Of a stretch of DNA of 52,915 nt, positions 33,874-42,101 are shown piece by piece. The notes beneath the pieces are model-generated. The model was not told where the DNA came from. It worked only from the letters and a program-made list of their open reading frames with translations, and did not search any database. The stretch lies in contig NZ_WUUU01000005.1 of the NCBI RefSeq assembly GCF_009831555.1, forward strand, positions 1-52,915, written 5' to 3'. Within the stretch, counting starts at the first letter, position 1. Each line of letters opens with the position of its first letter. A program made the position numbers and the translations under genes. This stretch comes from Halobacterium bonnevillei. Lineage in GTDB: Archaea; Halobacteriota; Halobacteria; Halobacteriales; Halobacteriaceae.

Positions 33874-35649
33874 TCAGAACGCCCCCGGGACTACCACGTA
33901 CGCCAGGATCAGCGTGAGCAGCCCCGTGGCGACACTGTAGTACAGCAGCGGGATGAGCTCGAGTCTGATGACCCGGCCTTCCTCACCGAGGAGTCCGACG
34001 ACGGTCAGCGCGGCGACGACGTTGTGGATGGCGACGAGGTTGCCGATTGCACCACCGACGGCCTGGCCGGCGACGATGACCTGTGTCGGGACACTGACCT
34101 GCTGAGCGGCCTCGTACTGGAAGAGGCCGAAGAGGATGTCGCTGACCGTGTTCGACCCGGCGATGAACGCACCGAACGCGCCGATGAGCCCCGAGAAGAA
34201 GGGAAACAGACCACCGGTAGCATCGGCGGTCAGTTCGGAGAGCAGCCCGAGCATCCCGCTGGACGCGCTGGCGGCCTCGAGGACGACGGGGTCACCGGAC
34301 CGCTGCATGATCATGACGGCCGCGACTGCGAACCAGAGGGCCACCGTTGCCGGTGCGATGTTGCGAAGCGCCTCCGACCACGAGGCGCTGATCTCCCGGC
34401 GGTCCATGTCGTGGAGCAGGTAGGTCGCGACCGCGACGAGTACGAACAGCGACCCGGGGAGGTACAACAGTTCGATGCCCTCAGAGAACGGCGTTCCGAG
34501 GATGTTGTTCCACGCGAGCACGCCGGTCGTGGAGAGGAACGTCTGGAGCGGGTCGACGACCCGGGTGACGACCAGGAGCAGCGCCACGAGGAGATACGGT
34601 GCCCAGGCGACCCCGAGGGACATGTCCTGGTCGTGCAAATCGGAGTAGTCGCTCGTGGTGGGACCACCGTCTGCGGCGACGGTCGACGTTCCACTCGACC
34701 CGCCGACGCCCTGTCCCGGTTCGATGCTGCCGACCCAGTGGCTCGGCCAGTCCCCGCGGGGAGCGAACTCCCACGGGTCCTCCGGCAGGAAATAGCCCGC
34801 TCGGAGCGTCGACGTGACGACGAGGAGGCCGACCATCGACCCGAGCAGGGCGGGGAACGTCGGCCCGAGGAGATACGCCGTCGCCACGTAGGGAATCGCG
34901 AACGACGCCCACGCGAACACCGTCAGCGGGAGGACCTCGAGCGCGGGTCGGATGGAGCGTTCCGCGCCGAAGAATCGGGTCATCATCGCCACGCCGATGA
35001 ACGGGATCGCGACACCGACGACGGCGTGGATGACTGCCGCCCAGAACCCGACCTGTGCGACGTACGCGCCGACAGTTTCGAATCCACCCTGGGTGACGAT
35101 CTCCTGTGCGGCTTCGGTTCCCTCCGCGAACACGACGTCGCGAAGCCCGATGACGAGCGGCGTGCCGACTGCGCCGAACGTGATCGCGAGGATGTTCCCG
35201 GTCAGCGCCACCACGACCGCGGCCAGCGGCGGGAACCCGAGCCCGACCAGGAGGGGGCCGATGATCGCCGCGGGCGTCCCGAAACCCGCAGCACCCTCGA
35301 TGAACGACCCCATGAGGAACACGAGCAGGACGACCTGGACGCGCCGGTCCCGGCTGATAGACGCGAACCCTGCGTTGATGACTTCGAACGCCCCGGACTC
35401 CTTCAGCGTGTACAACAAGAGTATCGCGCCGAACACGATGACCAGGATCCGGGTGGCGGTGAGCGCGCCGCGAATGGACGCTGCCGCGATGATCGTCGGC
35501 GTCATCTCCCAGCCGACGTAGCCCGCTGCTGCCGCGAGCACCCACGCGAACGGCATGGTCCTCGTCGCTGGCTGGTAGAGGCCGACCATCAGGACCGCGA
35601 TGGCGACCAACGGGAGTAACGCGAGCAAGAGGAGGTCTATCTCTGCCAT
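33874..35649 (-). CDS. lctP: L-lactate permease (LctP family)
   Basis: A 591-residue protein with about 12-14 membrane segments, starting MAEIDLLLLALLPLVAIAVL. Family motifs: MGSFIEGAAGFGTPAAIIGP near residue 115, NILAITFGAVGTPLVIGLRD, a long hydrophilic loop around 320-370 (SGTSTVAADGGPTTSDYSDL), and GAFGAFIAGSNTVSDILFGL with VGGAIGNLVAIHNVVAALTV near the C-terminus. It should co-transport lactate or glycolate with H+ or Na+. The ATG at 35649 removes a polar N-terminal extension not found in the family. A strong TATA sits about 115 nt upstream, implying a leader of about 90 nt. Confidence 0.93.
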   Translation of the reverse strand: MAEIDLLLLALLPLVAIAVLMVGLYQPATRTMPFAWVLAAAAGYVGWEMTPTIIAAASIRGALTATRILVIVFGAILLLYTLKESGAFEVINAGFASISRDRRVQVVLLVFLMGSFIEGAAGFGTPAAIIGPLLVGLGFPPLAAVVVALTGNILAITFGAVGTPLVIGLRDVVFAEGTEAAQEIVTQGGFETVGAYVAQVGFWAAVIHAVVGVAIPFIGVAMMTRFFGAERSIRPALEVLPLTVFAWASFAIPYVATAYLLGPTFPALLGSMVGLLVVTSTLRAGYFLPEDPWEFAPRGDWPSHWVGSIEPGQGVGGSSGTSTVAADGGPTTSDYSDLHDQDMSLGVAWAPYLLVALLLVVTRVVDPLQTFLSTTGVLAWNNILGTPFSEGIELLYLPGSLFVLVAVATYLLHDMDRREISASWSEALRNIAPATVALWFAVAAVMIMQRSGDPVVLEAASASSGMLGLLSELTADATGGLFPFFSGLIGAFGAFIAGSNTVSDILFGLFQYEAAQQVSVPTQVIVAGQAVGGAIGNLVAIHNVVAALTVVGLLGEEGRVIRLELIPLLYYSVATGLLTLILAYVVVPGAF

Positions 35650-35734
35650 GATCACCGCGTCCTCCGTTGCTGTGAGTTCCCCGGTACACCGACGGTCCCG
35701 AACTGCCTGTTTCGGTCCACCATTGTTCGCTGTT

Positions 35735-35744
35735 GACGTACGTC
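35735..35744 (-). promoter_or_regulatory. Palindrome at the predicted lctP transcription start
   Basis: GACGTACGTC, a perfect 10-bp palindrome, lies 20-30 nt downstream (leftward) of the TATA element GTATAAG (35763-35769), that is over the expected start site. This is a good position for a repressor controlling lactate uptake; the regulator is unknown. Confidence 0.4.
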
Positions 35745-35762
35745 GCTGTACTTTCACCGCCG

Positions 35763-35769
35763 CTTATAC
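35763..35769 (-). promoter_or_regulatory. TATA box of lctP
   Basis: Leftward GTATAAG within ggaggtaggtataagcgg; clear BRE/TATA-like context and about 25 nt upstream of the palindrome at 35735-35744. Confidence 0.5.
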
Positions 35770-35828
35770 CTACCTCCGACTGTCAGTAGCTGGGAGCACT
35801 GCCCTCGAGGTCCGCCGTCCGATACCGC

Positions 35829-36075
35829 TCAGTTGCACGATGGCGTGGCCCAGACGTGCGACTCGCCGGCCGGCGTGCGCTCATTCTCGACCACCCCGAA
35901 ACCGACGGCAGCGTCTGGAACGGCGACTGCTGGGTACGTGCGGAACGTACTGTAGCCTGCCAGAAACCTGGATTCGCTTCTCCGGGTTCGCGTGGTCGTC
36001 GAATCTGACGTCGACAACCGGACGCGACGATTCGAAGAATTGACAGTCACCCGATTCGCCATCTAATTGTGACAT
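35829..36075 (-). pseudogene. Small frameshifted ORF of unknown function
   Basis: Leftward from an ATG at 36073-36075 the frame reads MSQLDGESGDCQFFESSRPV and on to RLQYVPHV with acidic, haloarchaeal-type composition. It then turns arginine-rich (PSSRRSRRCRRFR) and stops. One frame over, AVAVPDAAVGFGVVENERTP and AGESHVWATPSCN follow to a TGA at 35829. Removing one C from the ccc run near 35933 would join them into about 81 residues. No family is recognised. Its ATG overlaps the possible ATG of the divergent beta-propeller gene. The rest of the lctP-propeller spacer holds only the lctP promoter. Confidence 0.35.
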
Positions 36076-37600
36076 GCCAATCGCTTACAGAATATATACG
36101 ATTGCTATGGCATACGTCGCGGCCGTGGCAGTCGCCTTGTTGGTCTACGGCGCCGCCGACCTCCGCCGCCAGTCGGACGACCTCACGGGTATCTTCGAGG
36201 CCGGGACCGGGGCAATCGTGGGACTGTACCTGCTCCTGTTCCAGTTCGAGGGACTGACGAATTCGCTCGTCCGCGGGCTGACTCACGGGTCGCTCGCGGG
36301 GCGATCGTACCTCCTCCTGACAGCCGTCGCGGGCGTCGTCACGACGGATTACCTGTTGCGCCGGCTCATCCCGGTCGTACAGGCCGGCGTCAGGCGCCTC
36401 ACGGCCCGGAACGGGAGCATCGAGACCACCGACTACCGGAGGACGCGACGATCTGTGCTCGGCGTGAGCCTGGGAATCGCCACGGCGGGTTTCACGGGTG
36501 GGTTTTCGCTGTTGGACGATTTCCTGCAATCCTCGAACGGCGCAGCGAGCGAGATCTCGGAGTTCCGACAGCGAGCGACGTTCGAAGCACCCTACTTCCC
36601 GACGGCCCTGGACTTCAGCGACCGGGGCGACGGGTACGTGACCTCAATTGAAGGGCGGATATTCAGATTCGAACAGCCCGCCCCGGAGCAGGAGTCCCTC
36701 AGCTTCACCGAGGTCGCCGCAGGCATTCAGTTCCCCCAGGGCGTCGAGGTCTCAGGCGACACGCTCTACACCGTCGACAACGGGGCCGCGGCGAGCGGCA
36801 AGTACGGCGAGGAGGAAGGGTACGAGGTGTTACAGGAATCAAACGGGAAAGTGCTGGCCTTCGACGTCGAACCGGACGGCTCGCTCAGCAATCGGCGCAC
36901 GATACTTTCGGACCTGCCAGTCGTGAACGGCGACCACGCCCTCCACCAGATCGAGACCGGGCCGGACGGGAGACTGCACCTCTCCATCGGACACCTCGGC
37001 GGGCAGAAGTACCCCGAGATGTTCGACGGGAAGCACTACGAGCCCAGCAGTTCGGACCACCCCAACCACGAGTATCTCGGGACCGTGCTTTCCTTCGAAC
37101 CCGACGGGTCGGACGTCGAAATCGTGGCCACCGGGCTCCGGAACGTCTACGACCTCACGTTCGACCAGCAGGGCCACCTGTTCGGTGCGAACAACGACGG
37201 GATGTCGATGCGGTCGAAAGTCTGGGAGTCGCTCCTCCACATCACCGACGGCGCAGACTTCGGCTATCCGGAGTACGGCACGTTCGACTCGAGTCCCCCC
37301 GAGGACGACGTCACGGATCCGCTGTGGATCCTTGACGGCGTCCAGTCGACGGGCGTCGAGACGACGGACAAACTCGACATGGCGGATGGCGTCGTCGTGG
37401 GTCTCGCCGGCAAGATAGCGTTCGTCCCCATCGGACGCGACGAGGACAGCGTGTACGTGTCGGAGTTCCTCCGCCCCGAGCCGAGCGTCATCGAACCGAA
37501 CGGGAACCCGATCGTCGTCGAAGCGGGCCCGGACGGCGCGTTGTGGGTCGGCTCCGTCGGTCGGGACGACACGTTCACGCTGTACGAACCCGCGTCCTGA
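36074..37600 (+). CDS. Membrane-anchored beta-propeller (sugar dehydrogenase-like) protein
   Basis: A 508-residue protein. Three hydrophobic segments lie at about 12-30, 43-58 and 78-98, followed by TTDYRRTRRSVLGVSLGIAT at 118-137, which looks like an internal Tat signal or a fourth helix. From about 160 the sequence is a six-bladed propeller of the PQQ-dependent glucose/sorbosone dehydrogenase type (PTALDFSDRGDGYVTSIEGR, FPQGVEVSGDTLYTVDN, ALHQIETGPDGRLHLSIGHL, GLRNVYDLTFDQQGHLFGAN, ADFGYPEYGTFDSSP, VEAGPDGALWVGSV). The propeller should face outside. A second ATG at 36107 (MAYVAAVAVALLVYGAADLR) is an equally good start and would not overlap the leftward ORF. Cofactor and substrate are uncertain. 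Confidence 0.78.
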   Translation: MPIAYRIYTIAMAYVAAVAVALLVYGAADLRRQSDDLTGIFEAGTGAIVGLYLLLFQFEGLTNSLVRGLTHGSLAGRSYLLLTAVAGVVTTDYLLRRLIPVVQAGVRRLTARNGSIETTDYRRTRRSVLGVSLGIATAGFTGGFSLLDDFLQSSNGAASEISEFRQRATFEAPYFPTALDFSDRGDGYVTSIEGRIFRFEQPAPEQESLSFTEVAAGIQFPQGVEVSGDTLYTVDNGAAASGKYGEEEGYEVLQESNGKVLAFDVEPDGSLSNRRTILSDLPVVNGDHALHQIETGPDGRLHLSIGHLGGQKYPEMFDGKHYEPSSSDHPNHEYLGTVLSFEPDGSDVEIVATGLRNVYDLTFDQQGHLFGANNDGMSMRSKVWESLLHITDGADFGYPEYGTFDSSPPEDDVTDPLWILDGVQSTGVETTDKLDMADGVVVGLAGKIAFVPIGRDEDSVYVSEFLRPEPSVIEPNGNPIVVEAGPDGALWVGSVGRDDTFTLYEPAS

Positions 37601-37681
37601 GACGAGCCAGACGGAATCGAGGGAGTCGGGCACGCGGCGGCTGCAGGGGTTGGGAGATCGAAGCGGGCCACCCGCAGCGGG

Positions 37682-38605
37682 CTACTCCCGCAGGCGTGCG
37701 ACCGTCTCGCTCTCCCGTTCGACCACGTCGACGAGGCCGTCGGCAGCCAGATCGTCGACCAACTCGCGGAGCCAGTCCCGGCCGGCCTCGCCGTCGGGCA
37801 CGTAGTCCACTCGCACCCGCGGCCCGAGTTCGTCGAGCGTGAGTTCGTCGTGCTCGGAGAGTGCGGCTACTACCCGTCCGCGTTTCTGCCGCCGACTCCC
37901 CTCGAAGTCGGGTTGCGTGGGCACGTCCGGCGCGGTGAAGTCGCCGGTCTGGTACGCGTGACACCACTCCCGCCACGGACAGCCGGTCTCGTCACACGAG
38001 GGGGTCTTCTGACAGGCCACGCCGCCGAGTTCCATGATCGCGTTGTTCCAGACGCGCGACTCGCCGTCCGGCATGAGTTCGTTCGCGGCCGACTCGAAGG
38101 CGGCGTCGTCGTCCGGGACGTCGAAGGCGCGGTAGAGTACGCGCTTCACGTTTGTGTCCACCACGGCATCGCCGTTGTTGAACGCGAACGACGCGACGGC
38201 GTTGGCGGTGTACGGCCCGACCCCCATCAGTTCGGAGAGTTCACCGGGGCCCTCCGGGAACTCGCCGCCGTAGTCGGATTCCACCTGTTGGGCCGCCTCG
38301 TGGAGGTACGTCGCGCGGTTGTTGTAGCCGAGGCTGTTCGCGGACCAGAATCCGACGACGTCCGCGCGGTCTGCGGCCGCGAGGGCGGCGGTGGTCGGCC
38401 ACCGGTCGAGGAACTCGTGGAACGCGTCCTCGACCCGGGAGAGCTGGGTCTGCTGGCTCATCACCTCGGAGACGAGAATCTCGTAGGGGTCGTCCGTCTC
38501 CCGCCACGGGAAATCCCGGTGGTCGTCCTCGTACCACGCGACGAGCGCCTCCCGGACAGCGTCCGTGTCGCGGGGGAGTGTCTGCTCCCCTGCCCCCTCT
38601 GTCAT
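37682..38605 (-). CDS. mutY: A/G-specific adenine glycosylase MutY
   Basis: A 307-residue protein starting MTEGAGEQTLPRDTDAVREA. HhH-GPD features: FPWRETDDPYEILVSEVMSQ and QTQLSRVEDAFHEFLDRWPT, GVGPYTANAVASFAFNNGDA, and VVDTNVKRVLYRAF with the catalytic Asp. A four-Cys Fe-S site follows: ACQKTPSCDETGCPWREWC, whose spacing (C-5-C-4-C-5-C) differs from the usual C-6-C-2-C-5-C. The C-terminal part is a winged-helix-like tail instead of the bacterial NUDT1-like domain. It removes A opposite 8-oxoG. An upstream ATG at 38632 would add nine residues. Confidence 0.92.
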   Translation of the reverse strand: MTEGAGEQTLPRDTDAVREALVAWYEDDHRDFPWRETDDPYEILVSEVMSQQTQLSRVEDAFHEFLDRWPTTAALAAADRADVVGFWSANSLGYNNRATYLHEAAQQVESDYGGEFPEGPGELSELMGVGPYTANAVASFAFNNGDAVVDTNVKRVLYRAFDVPDDDAAFESAANELMPDGESRVWNNAIMELGGVACQKTPSCDETGCPWREWCHAYQTGDFTAPDVPTQPDFEGSRRQKRGRVVAALSEHDELTLDELGPRVRVDYVPDGEAGRDWLRELVDDLAADGLVDVVERESETVARLRE

Positions 38606-38724
38606 GGGCGCGAGTTCGGGCGTCCCGCGCATAGGAATGGTGGTTTGGACTGGTCGGTCCCCCCGATTCGCACCAGCGGCGAAGACCCGAGGGCGTTAAG
38701 TTCAGGGTCGTCCAACGGACTCGT

Positions 38725-39495
38725 ATGCGAGTACGCGCCCTCCAGGCGGCAGTAGTCGCAGCCCTCGTCGTGACCGCGGGGTGTGCAGGCCTCCCCGGGA
38801 GCGACGGGGAGACGGGCGACGAAGCGCCATCAGCGGACGAACTCGAAGCGGACGTCGTCGCTGCGATGAGCGACGTCGAGAGGTACCGGCTGACAATGCA
38901 GATGAACGTCTCCGCGAACGGACAGACGCTGTCGATGACCCAGCGCGGCGCCTTCGACAGGGAGGCCGAGCGCGCCCGACTGAACGTCTCCCTGTTCGGT
39001 CAGGACGCGACGACGTACATCGACGGCACCACGATGTACCTGCAGTCGAACGGCGAGTGGCAGACCCAGGACCTCTCAGAGTCGGGCGTCTGGGGCGACA
39101 GCGAGAGTCTCGCCCGGCAGCGCCAGATTCTGGACTCGGGGAACGTCTCCGTCGCGGGCGGCGGAACAGTCGGCAGCACTGCAACGACTGTGCTCCGCGT
39201 CGACCCGGACACCGAGGACATGAAAGCGCTCGTGCAGCAACAGCAGGGCCAGCAGGCGCTCGACGGCGTCACAATCGAGAACGCGACCTACCGGATGCAC
39301 GTCGCCAACGAGACGAACCTCGTCCGGCAGGTCGAAGCGGACCTGACGATGACGGTGAACGGCCAGACCGCGGAAACGACCGTCACGATGACGTTCTCCG
39401 ACTACGGCGAACCGGTCGACATTACGATTCCCGACGCCGCCACCGAGCAGCCGTCGAGGGTCGGCGGCTCCGAGCGCGTCCCCGCGATCGCCTGA
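38725..39495 (+). CDS. Lipoprotein with LolA/LppX-like beta domain
   Basis: A 256-residue protein with signal MRVRALQAAVVAALVVTAGC; the lipobox VTAGC predicts lipidation at Cys20. An acidic linker is followed by repeating beta-strand units: VERYRLTMQMNVSANGQTLS, AERARLNVSLFGQDATTYID, GTTMYLQSNGEWQTQ, NATYRMHVANETNLVRQVEA and LTMTVNGQTAETTVTMTFSD. This resembles the LolA/LppX/DUF6612-like beta-sheet proteins of haloarchaea, possibly carriers of lipids or hydrophobic ligands; the role is not established. It faces the outside of the membrane. Divergent from mutY. Confidence 0.75.
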   Translation: MRVRALQAAVVAALVVTAGCAGLPGSDGETGDEAPSADELEADVVAAMSDVERYRLTMQMNVSANGQTLSMTQRGAFDREAERARLNVSLFGQDATTYIDGTTMYLQSNGEWQTQDLSESGVWGDSESLARQRQILDSGNVSVAGGGTVGSTATTVLRVDPDTEDMKALVQQQQGQQALDGVTIENATYRMHVANETNLVRQVEADLTMTVNGQTAETTVTMTFSDYGEPVDITIPDAATEQPSRVGGSERVPAIA

Positions 39496-39558
39496 CGCGG
39501 TCGCCGGGGGGTTTGTGGAACGGAAAGGCGTATCCCCTCGCCACGGCATGCCTCGGGT

Positions 39559-39873
39559 ATGAGCCTCGACGACCTCGAAACCGACGTGGAATTGGCCTCC
39601 GACGACCTCGACGACTACGAGTTCCTCGACCGGGAGAGCCGACAGGAACTGGCGATGCTGAGCGCGGCGCTGGACGCCGACACCGACGAGTTGCTCCGGC
39701 GGGCCGTCCACGTCCTGTTCCAGTCGACGACCGAGACGGGTCGCCTGGACTTCCACCTGCGGTCGACCTACGGCGTGACCTACGACGAGTACCTCTCCGG
39801 GATGACGTACGACCAGATGGCCGGCGGAACGGAGTTCCAGCAGAGCGACGACGACCGCCGCTACCAGTTCTGA
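39559..39873 (+). CDS. Conserved acidic haloarchaeal protein
   Basis: A 104-residue acidic protein starting MSLDDLETDVELASDDLDDY. A mostly helical middle (REGxx-like ESRQELAMLSAALDADTDEL, LRRAVHVLFQSTTETGRLDF) is followed by HLRSTYGVTYDEYLSGMTYD. The last part FQQSDDDRRYQF is polar. Looks like a complete small cytosolic domain with no membrane or zinc motif. I do not recognise a named family. It follows the lipoprotein gene by 63 nt on the same strand. Confidence 0.65.
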   Translation: MSLDDLETDVELASDDLDDYEFLDRESRQELAMLSAALDADTDELLRRAVHVLFQSTTETGRLDFHLRSTYGVTYDEYLSGMTYDQMAGGTEFQQSDDDRRYQF

Positions 39874-39900
39874 GGCAGCGGAAGCGGCCGCCCGCCCGAA

Positions 39901-40062
39901 TTACGCCTGTCCGCGGGCGGTCGCGTTGATGCCGGACTGGATGAGGTACCACGCGGCCGGCGCGAACACGAGGAACAGCAGGTGGTTCCCCCGCACGGGA
40001 GAGTAGGGCGCCTCGTCGTTGCTCTGTCCCCCGTACGCGCTCACCGTATCGATGTGTTGCAC
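39901..40062 (-). CDS. Small single-span membrane protein
   Basis: About 53 residues from a GTG at 40062: MQHIDTVSAYGGQSNDEAPY, then SPVRGNHLLFLVFAPAAWYL, IQSGINATARGQA. One membrane helix (HLLFLVFAPAAWYLIQSGI) follows a polar, Pro-containing head. The GTG is chosen because sequence upstream is not protein-like. The gene is divergent from halocyanin with about 140 nt between starts, and could be a small electron-transport or membrane-complex subunit; that is a guess from context. Confidence 0.5.
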   Translation of the reverse strand: MQHIDTVSAYGGQSNDEAPYSPVRGNHLLFLVFAPAAWYLIQSGINATARGQA

Positions 40063-40205
40063 GACGCTGCCGGCAGCAGCAAGGCAAGTCCTGGGTCCGA
40101 GAACCTGAAGCGGACGCACTGTGTGTCAGCCGTCCGTGGGGTCCTGCGTTCGTCTCGCGGGTCGAATGCGACCCAGTTATGGGGACCAGGTCCCGAGTCT
40201 GCAAC

Positions 40206-40610
40206 ATGGAAGCCCGAACGCGACGAGCAGTCCTCGCTTCGACGGCAGGTGTCAGTGTAGCGGCGCTCGCCGGGTGCATCGGCGGTGGCAGCGACGACGA
40301 GGTGGACGCGCTGGACGCCCCCGAGGGCACGGAGGTCGTTGCGGTCGGTCCGGACGGCGAGTACGTCTTCGACCCGGAGGAGTTGACCACCGCCGCCGGG
40401 ACGACGGTTCGCTTCGTCTGGCTGTCGAGCACGCACAACGTCGCGGTCACGAGCCAGCCCGACGACGCCAACTGGGACGGCCACGAGGCCATCGAGGACC
40501 GGGGGTTCTCCTTCGAGTACACGTTCGAGGCGCCGGGCCGCTACGAGTACGTCTGCACCCCACACCAGAACCAGGGGATGCAGGGCGCGGTCGTCGTCGA
40601 GGACGCCTGA
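40206..40610 (+). CDS. Halocyanin (blue copper lipoprotein)
   Basis: A 134-residue protein starting MEARTRRAVLASTAGVSVAA with a twin-arginine motif (RTRR) and lipobox ALAGC (Cys25). The plastocyanin-like domain has the four type-1 copper ligands: His in WLSSTHNVAV, Cys and His in YEYVCTPHQNQGM, and Met in QGM. VRFVWLSS and FSFEYTFEAPGRYEYV form the barrel strands. It should carry electrons at the outer face of the membrane to terminal oxidase or related complexes. The ATG at 40206 fits the Tat signal; an upstream ATG adds nine residues. Confidence 0.92.
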   Translation: MEARTRRAVLASTAGVSVAALAGCIGGGSDDEVDALDAPEGTEVVAVGPDGEYVFDPEELTTAAGTTVRFVWLSSTHNVAVTSQPDDANWDGHEAIEDRGFSFEYTFEAPGRYEYVCTPHQNQGMQGAVVVEDA

Positions 40611-40648
40611 GCGACGACCGAACTGTCTGGCCCGAGTCCGGGCCGGAG

Positions 40649-42025
40649 TCAGGCCACGTCTTCGCTGTGCGCGGTCGACGGGGCCGCGTGCCGGACCTTC
40701 GTATCCGCGAGCGCGTCGCCGAAGACGTCCATCGCGACGTCGATCTCCCGTTCGGTGACGTCCAGCGGCGGGAGCAGTCGAACCGTCTTGTAGCCACAGC
40801 CGAGCACGAGCAGACCGCGCTCCAGGCAGGCCTTCACGACGGCTTCGCGGCGGTCCTTGGTGTCGAACTCGACGCCGAGCATGAGACCGTTCCCGCGCAC
40901 GTCGGTGACGAACTCGGGCGCCTCGTCCGCGAGAATCTCGTTCACCTGGCGGCCGCGCTCGGTCACGTTGTCGAGGAGGCCGTCGCTCGTGATCGCGTCG
41001 ATGGTGGCCACGCCCTGCGCCGCGGCGACGATGTCGCCGGCGCCCCACGTCGAGGACAACCGTCCCGTCTCGTCGGGGAAGAGGTCCTCGCTGGCGATAG
41101 TCGCGCCGACCCGCAGGCCCTTCGCTGACGTGATGACGTCCGGGTCGAGGCTCGTGTGGTCGACGCCCCAGAGTTCGCCGGTGCGGCCGAGGCCGGACTG
41201 GATCTCGTCGGCGACAACGGGGATGTCGTGAGTCTGCTGGATGTCGACGACGTCGCTCACGAAGTCCTCGTTCGGGACGCGGTAGCCGCCCTCGCCCTGC
41301 TGGGGTTCGAGGATGACGTACGCGACTTCCTCGGGGTCGATGACGCCGCGGTCCGGGTGGAGCTTGTCCGCGACGACGTTCCCGCCCGGGCCGTTGGTCT
41401 TCCACCCGCACTCGCAGTCGCCCTCGCAGGCACAGTACGGTACGGAGACGATGCCGCCTATCTCGGGGAAGCCACGCCGCTGGACCGTCTTCGAGCGGTT
41501 CAACGAGAGCGCCCCGAGCGTGCGCCCGTGGAACGCGCCGTCGAACGTGAACGCGCGGTGGCCGCCGTTCGCGTAACAGATCTTGATGGCGTTCTCGACG
41601 GCTTCCGCGCCCGTGTTCGAGAGGAACACCGTGTCGAGGCCGTACGACTCGGTGAGGTCGGTGAGCCGGTCGAGCAGCTGCGTGGAGGTCGGCACGTCGG
41701 GGTCTTCGGGCGGCCAGCCGCCGCTGGCGTAGAAGTCCTGGCCCGCGATCTTCGACGGGTCGACGAGGTCGAACTCCGCGAGGCGGTCCACGATCTTCGG
41801 GTTGTTGTACCCGAACGGAGCCGCGGCGACGTGGCTCGTGAAGTCCATGAGGACGTTGCCGTCGACGTCCGTGCAGAACGGCCCTGCGGCCTCCTCGGTA
41901 ATGTCCCAGACGAACTCGTAGACGTACGTGCTCGGCGCAGCGTGCTCGTGGTGATACGACACCCACTGCTCGGCCTTGTCGCCCGGCATCGACCGGACGC
42001 TCGGCTCGGCGGTCTCCCTGTCCAT
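40649..42025 (-). CDS. Class III aminotransferase
   Basis: A 458-residue PLP enzyme starting MDRETAEPSVRSMPGDKAEQ. Class III features: CTDVDGNVLMDFTSHVAAAP, VFLSNTGAEAVENAIKICYA, FTFDGAFHGRTLGALSLN, ILEPQQGEGGYRVPNEDFVS, PVVADEIQSGLGRTGELWGV and VITSAKGLRVGATI with the PLP lysine. The family includes 4-aminobutyrate, acetylornithine and lysine aminotransferases; the substrate is not decided here. An inserted Cys-rich segment (YCACEGDCECGW) lies around residues 198-209 and might bind a metal. No neighbour fixes the pathway. Confidence 0.88.
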   Translation of the reverse strand: MDRETAEPSVRSMPGDKAEQWVSYHHEHAAPSTYVYEFVWDITEEAAGPFCTDVDGNVLMDFTSHVAAAPFGYNNPKIVDRLAEFDLVDPSKIAGQDFYASGGWPPEDPDVPTSTQLLDRLTDLTESYGLDTVFLSNTGAEAVENAIKICYANGGHRAFTFDGAFHGRTLGALSLNRSKTVQRRGFPEIGGIVSVPYCACEGDCECGWKTNGPGGNVVADKLHPDRGVIDPEEVAYVILEPQQGEGGYRVPNEDFVSDVVDIQQTHDIPVVADEIQSGLGRTGELWGVDHTSLDPDVITSAKGLRVGATIASEDLFPDETGRLSSTWGAGDIVAAAQGVATIDAITSDGLLDNVTERGRQVNEILADEAPEFVTDVRGNGLMLGVEFDTKDRREAVVKACLERGLLVLGCGYKTVRLLPPLDVTEREIDVAMDVFGDALADTKVRHAAPSTAHSEDVA

Positions 42026-42101
42026 GGAAAGACTTGCCCGGCCGCCCGGTAAAAGCGATTCGTTACGGTTCCCGCAAATCTCGCAGACGTGGCTGCCGGT
42101 C

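Noticed and set aside
30850-35649. The usp/lactate permease region as a defence or novel multi-gene system
   Set aside because: All genes are well-known families with individual promoters; clustering of usp genes is common in haloarchaea.
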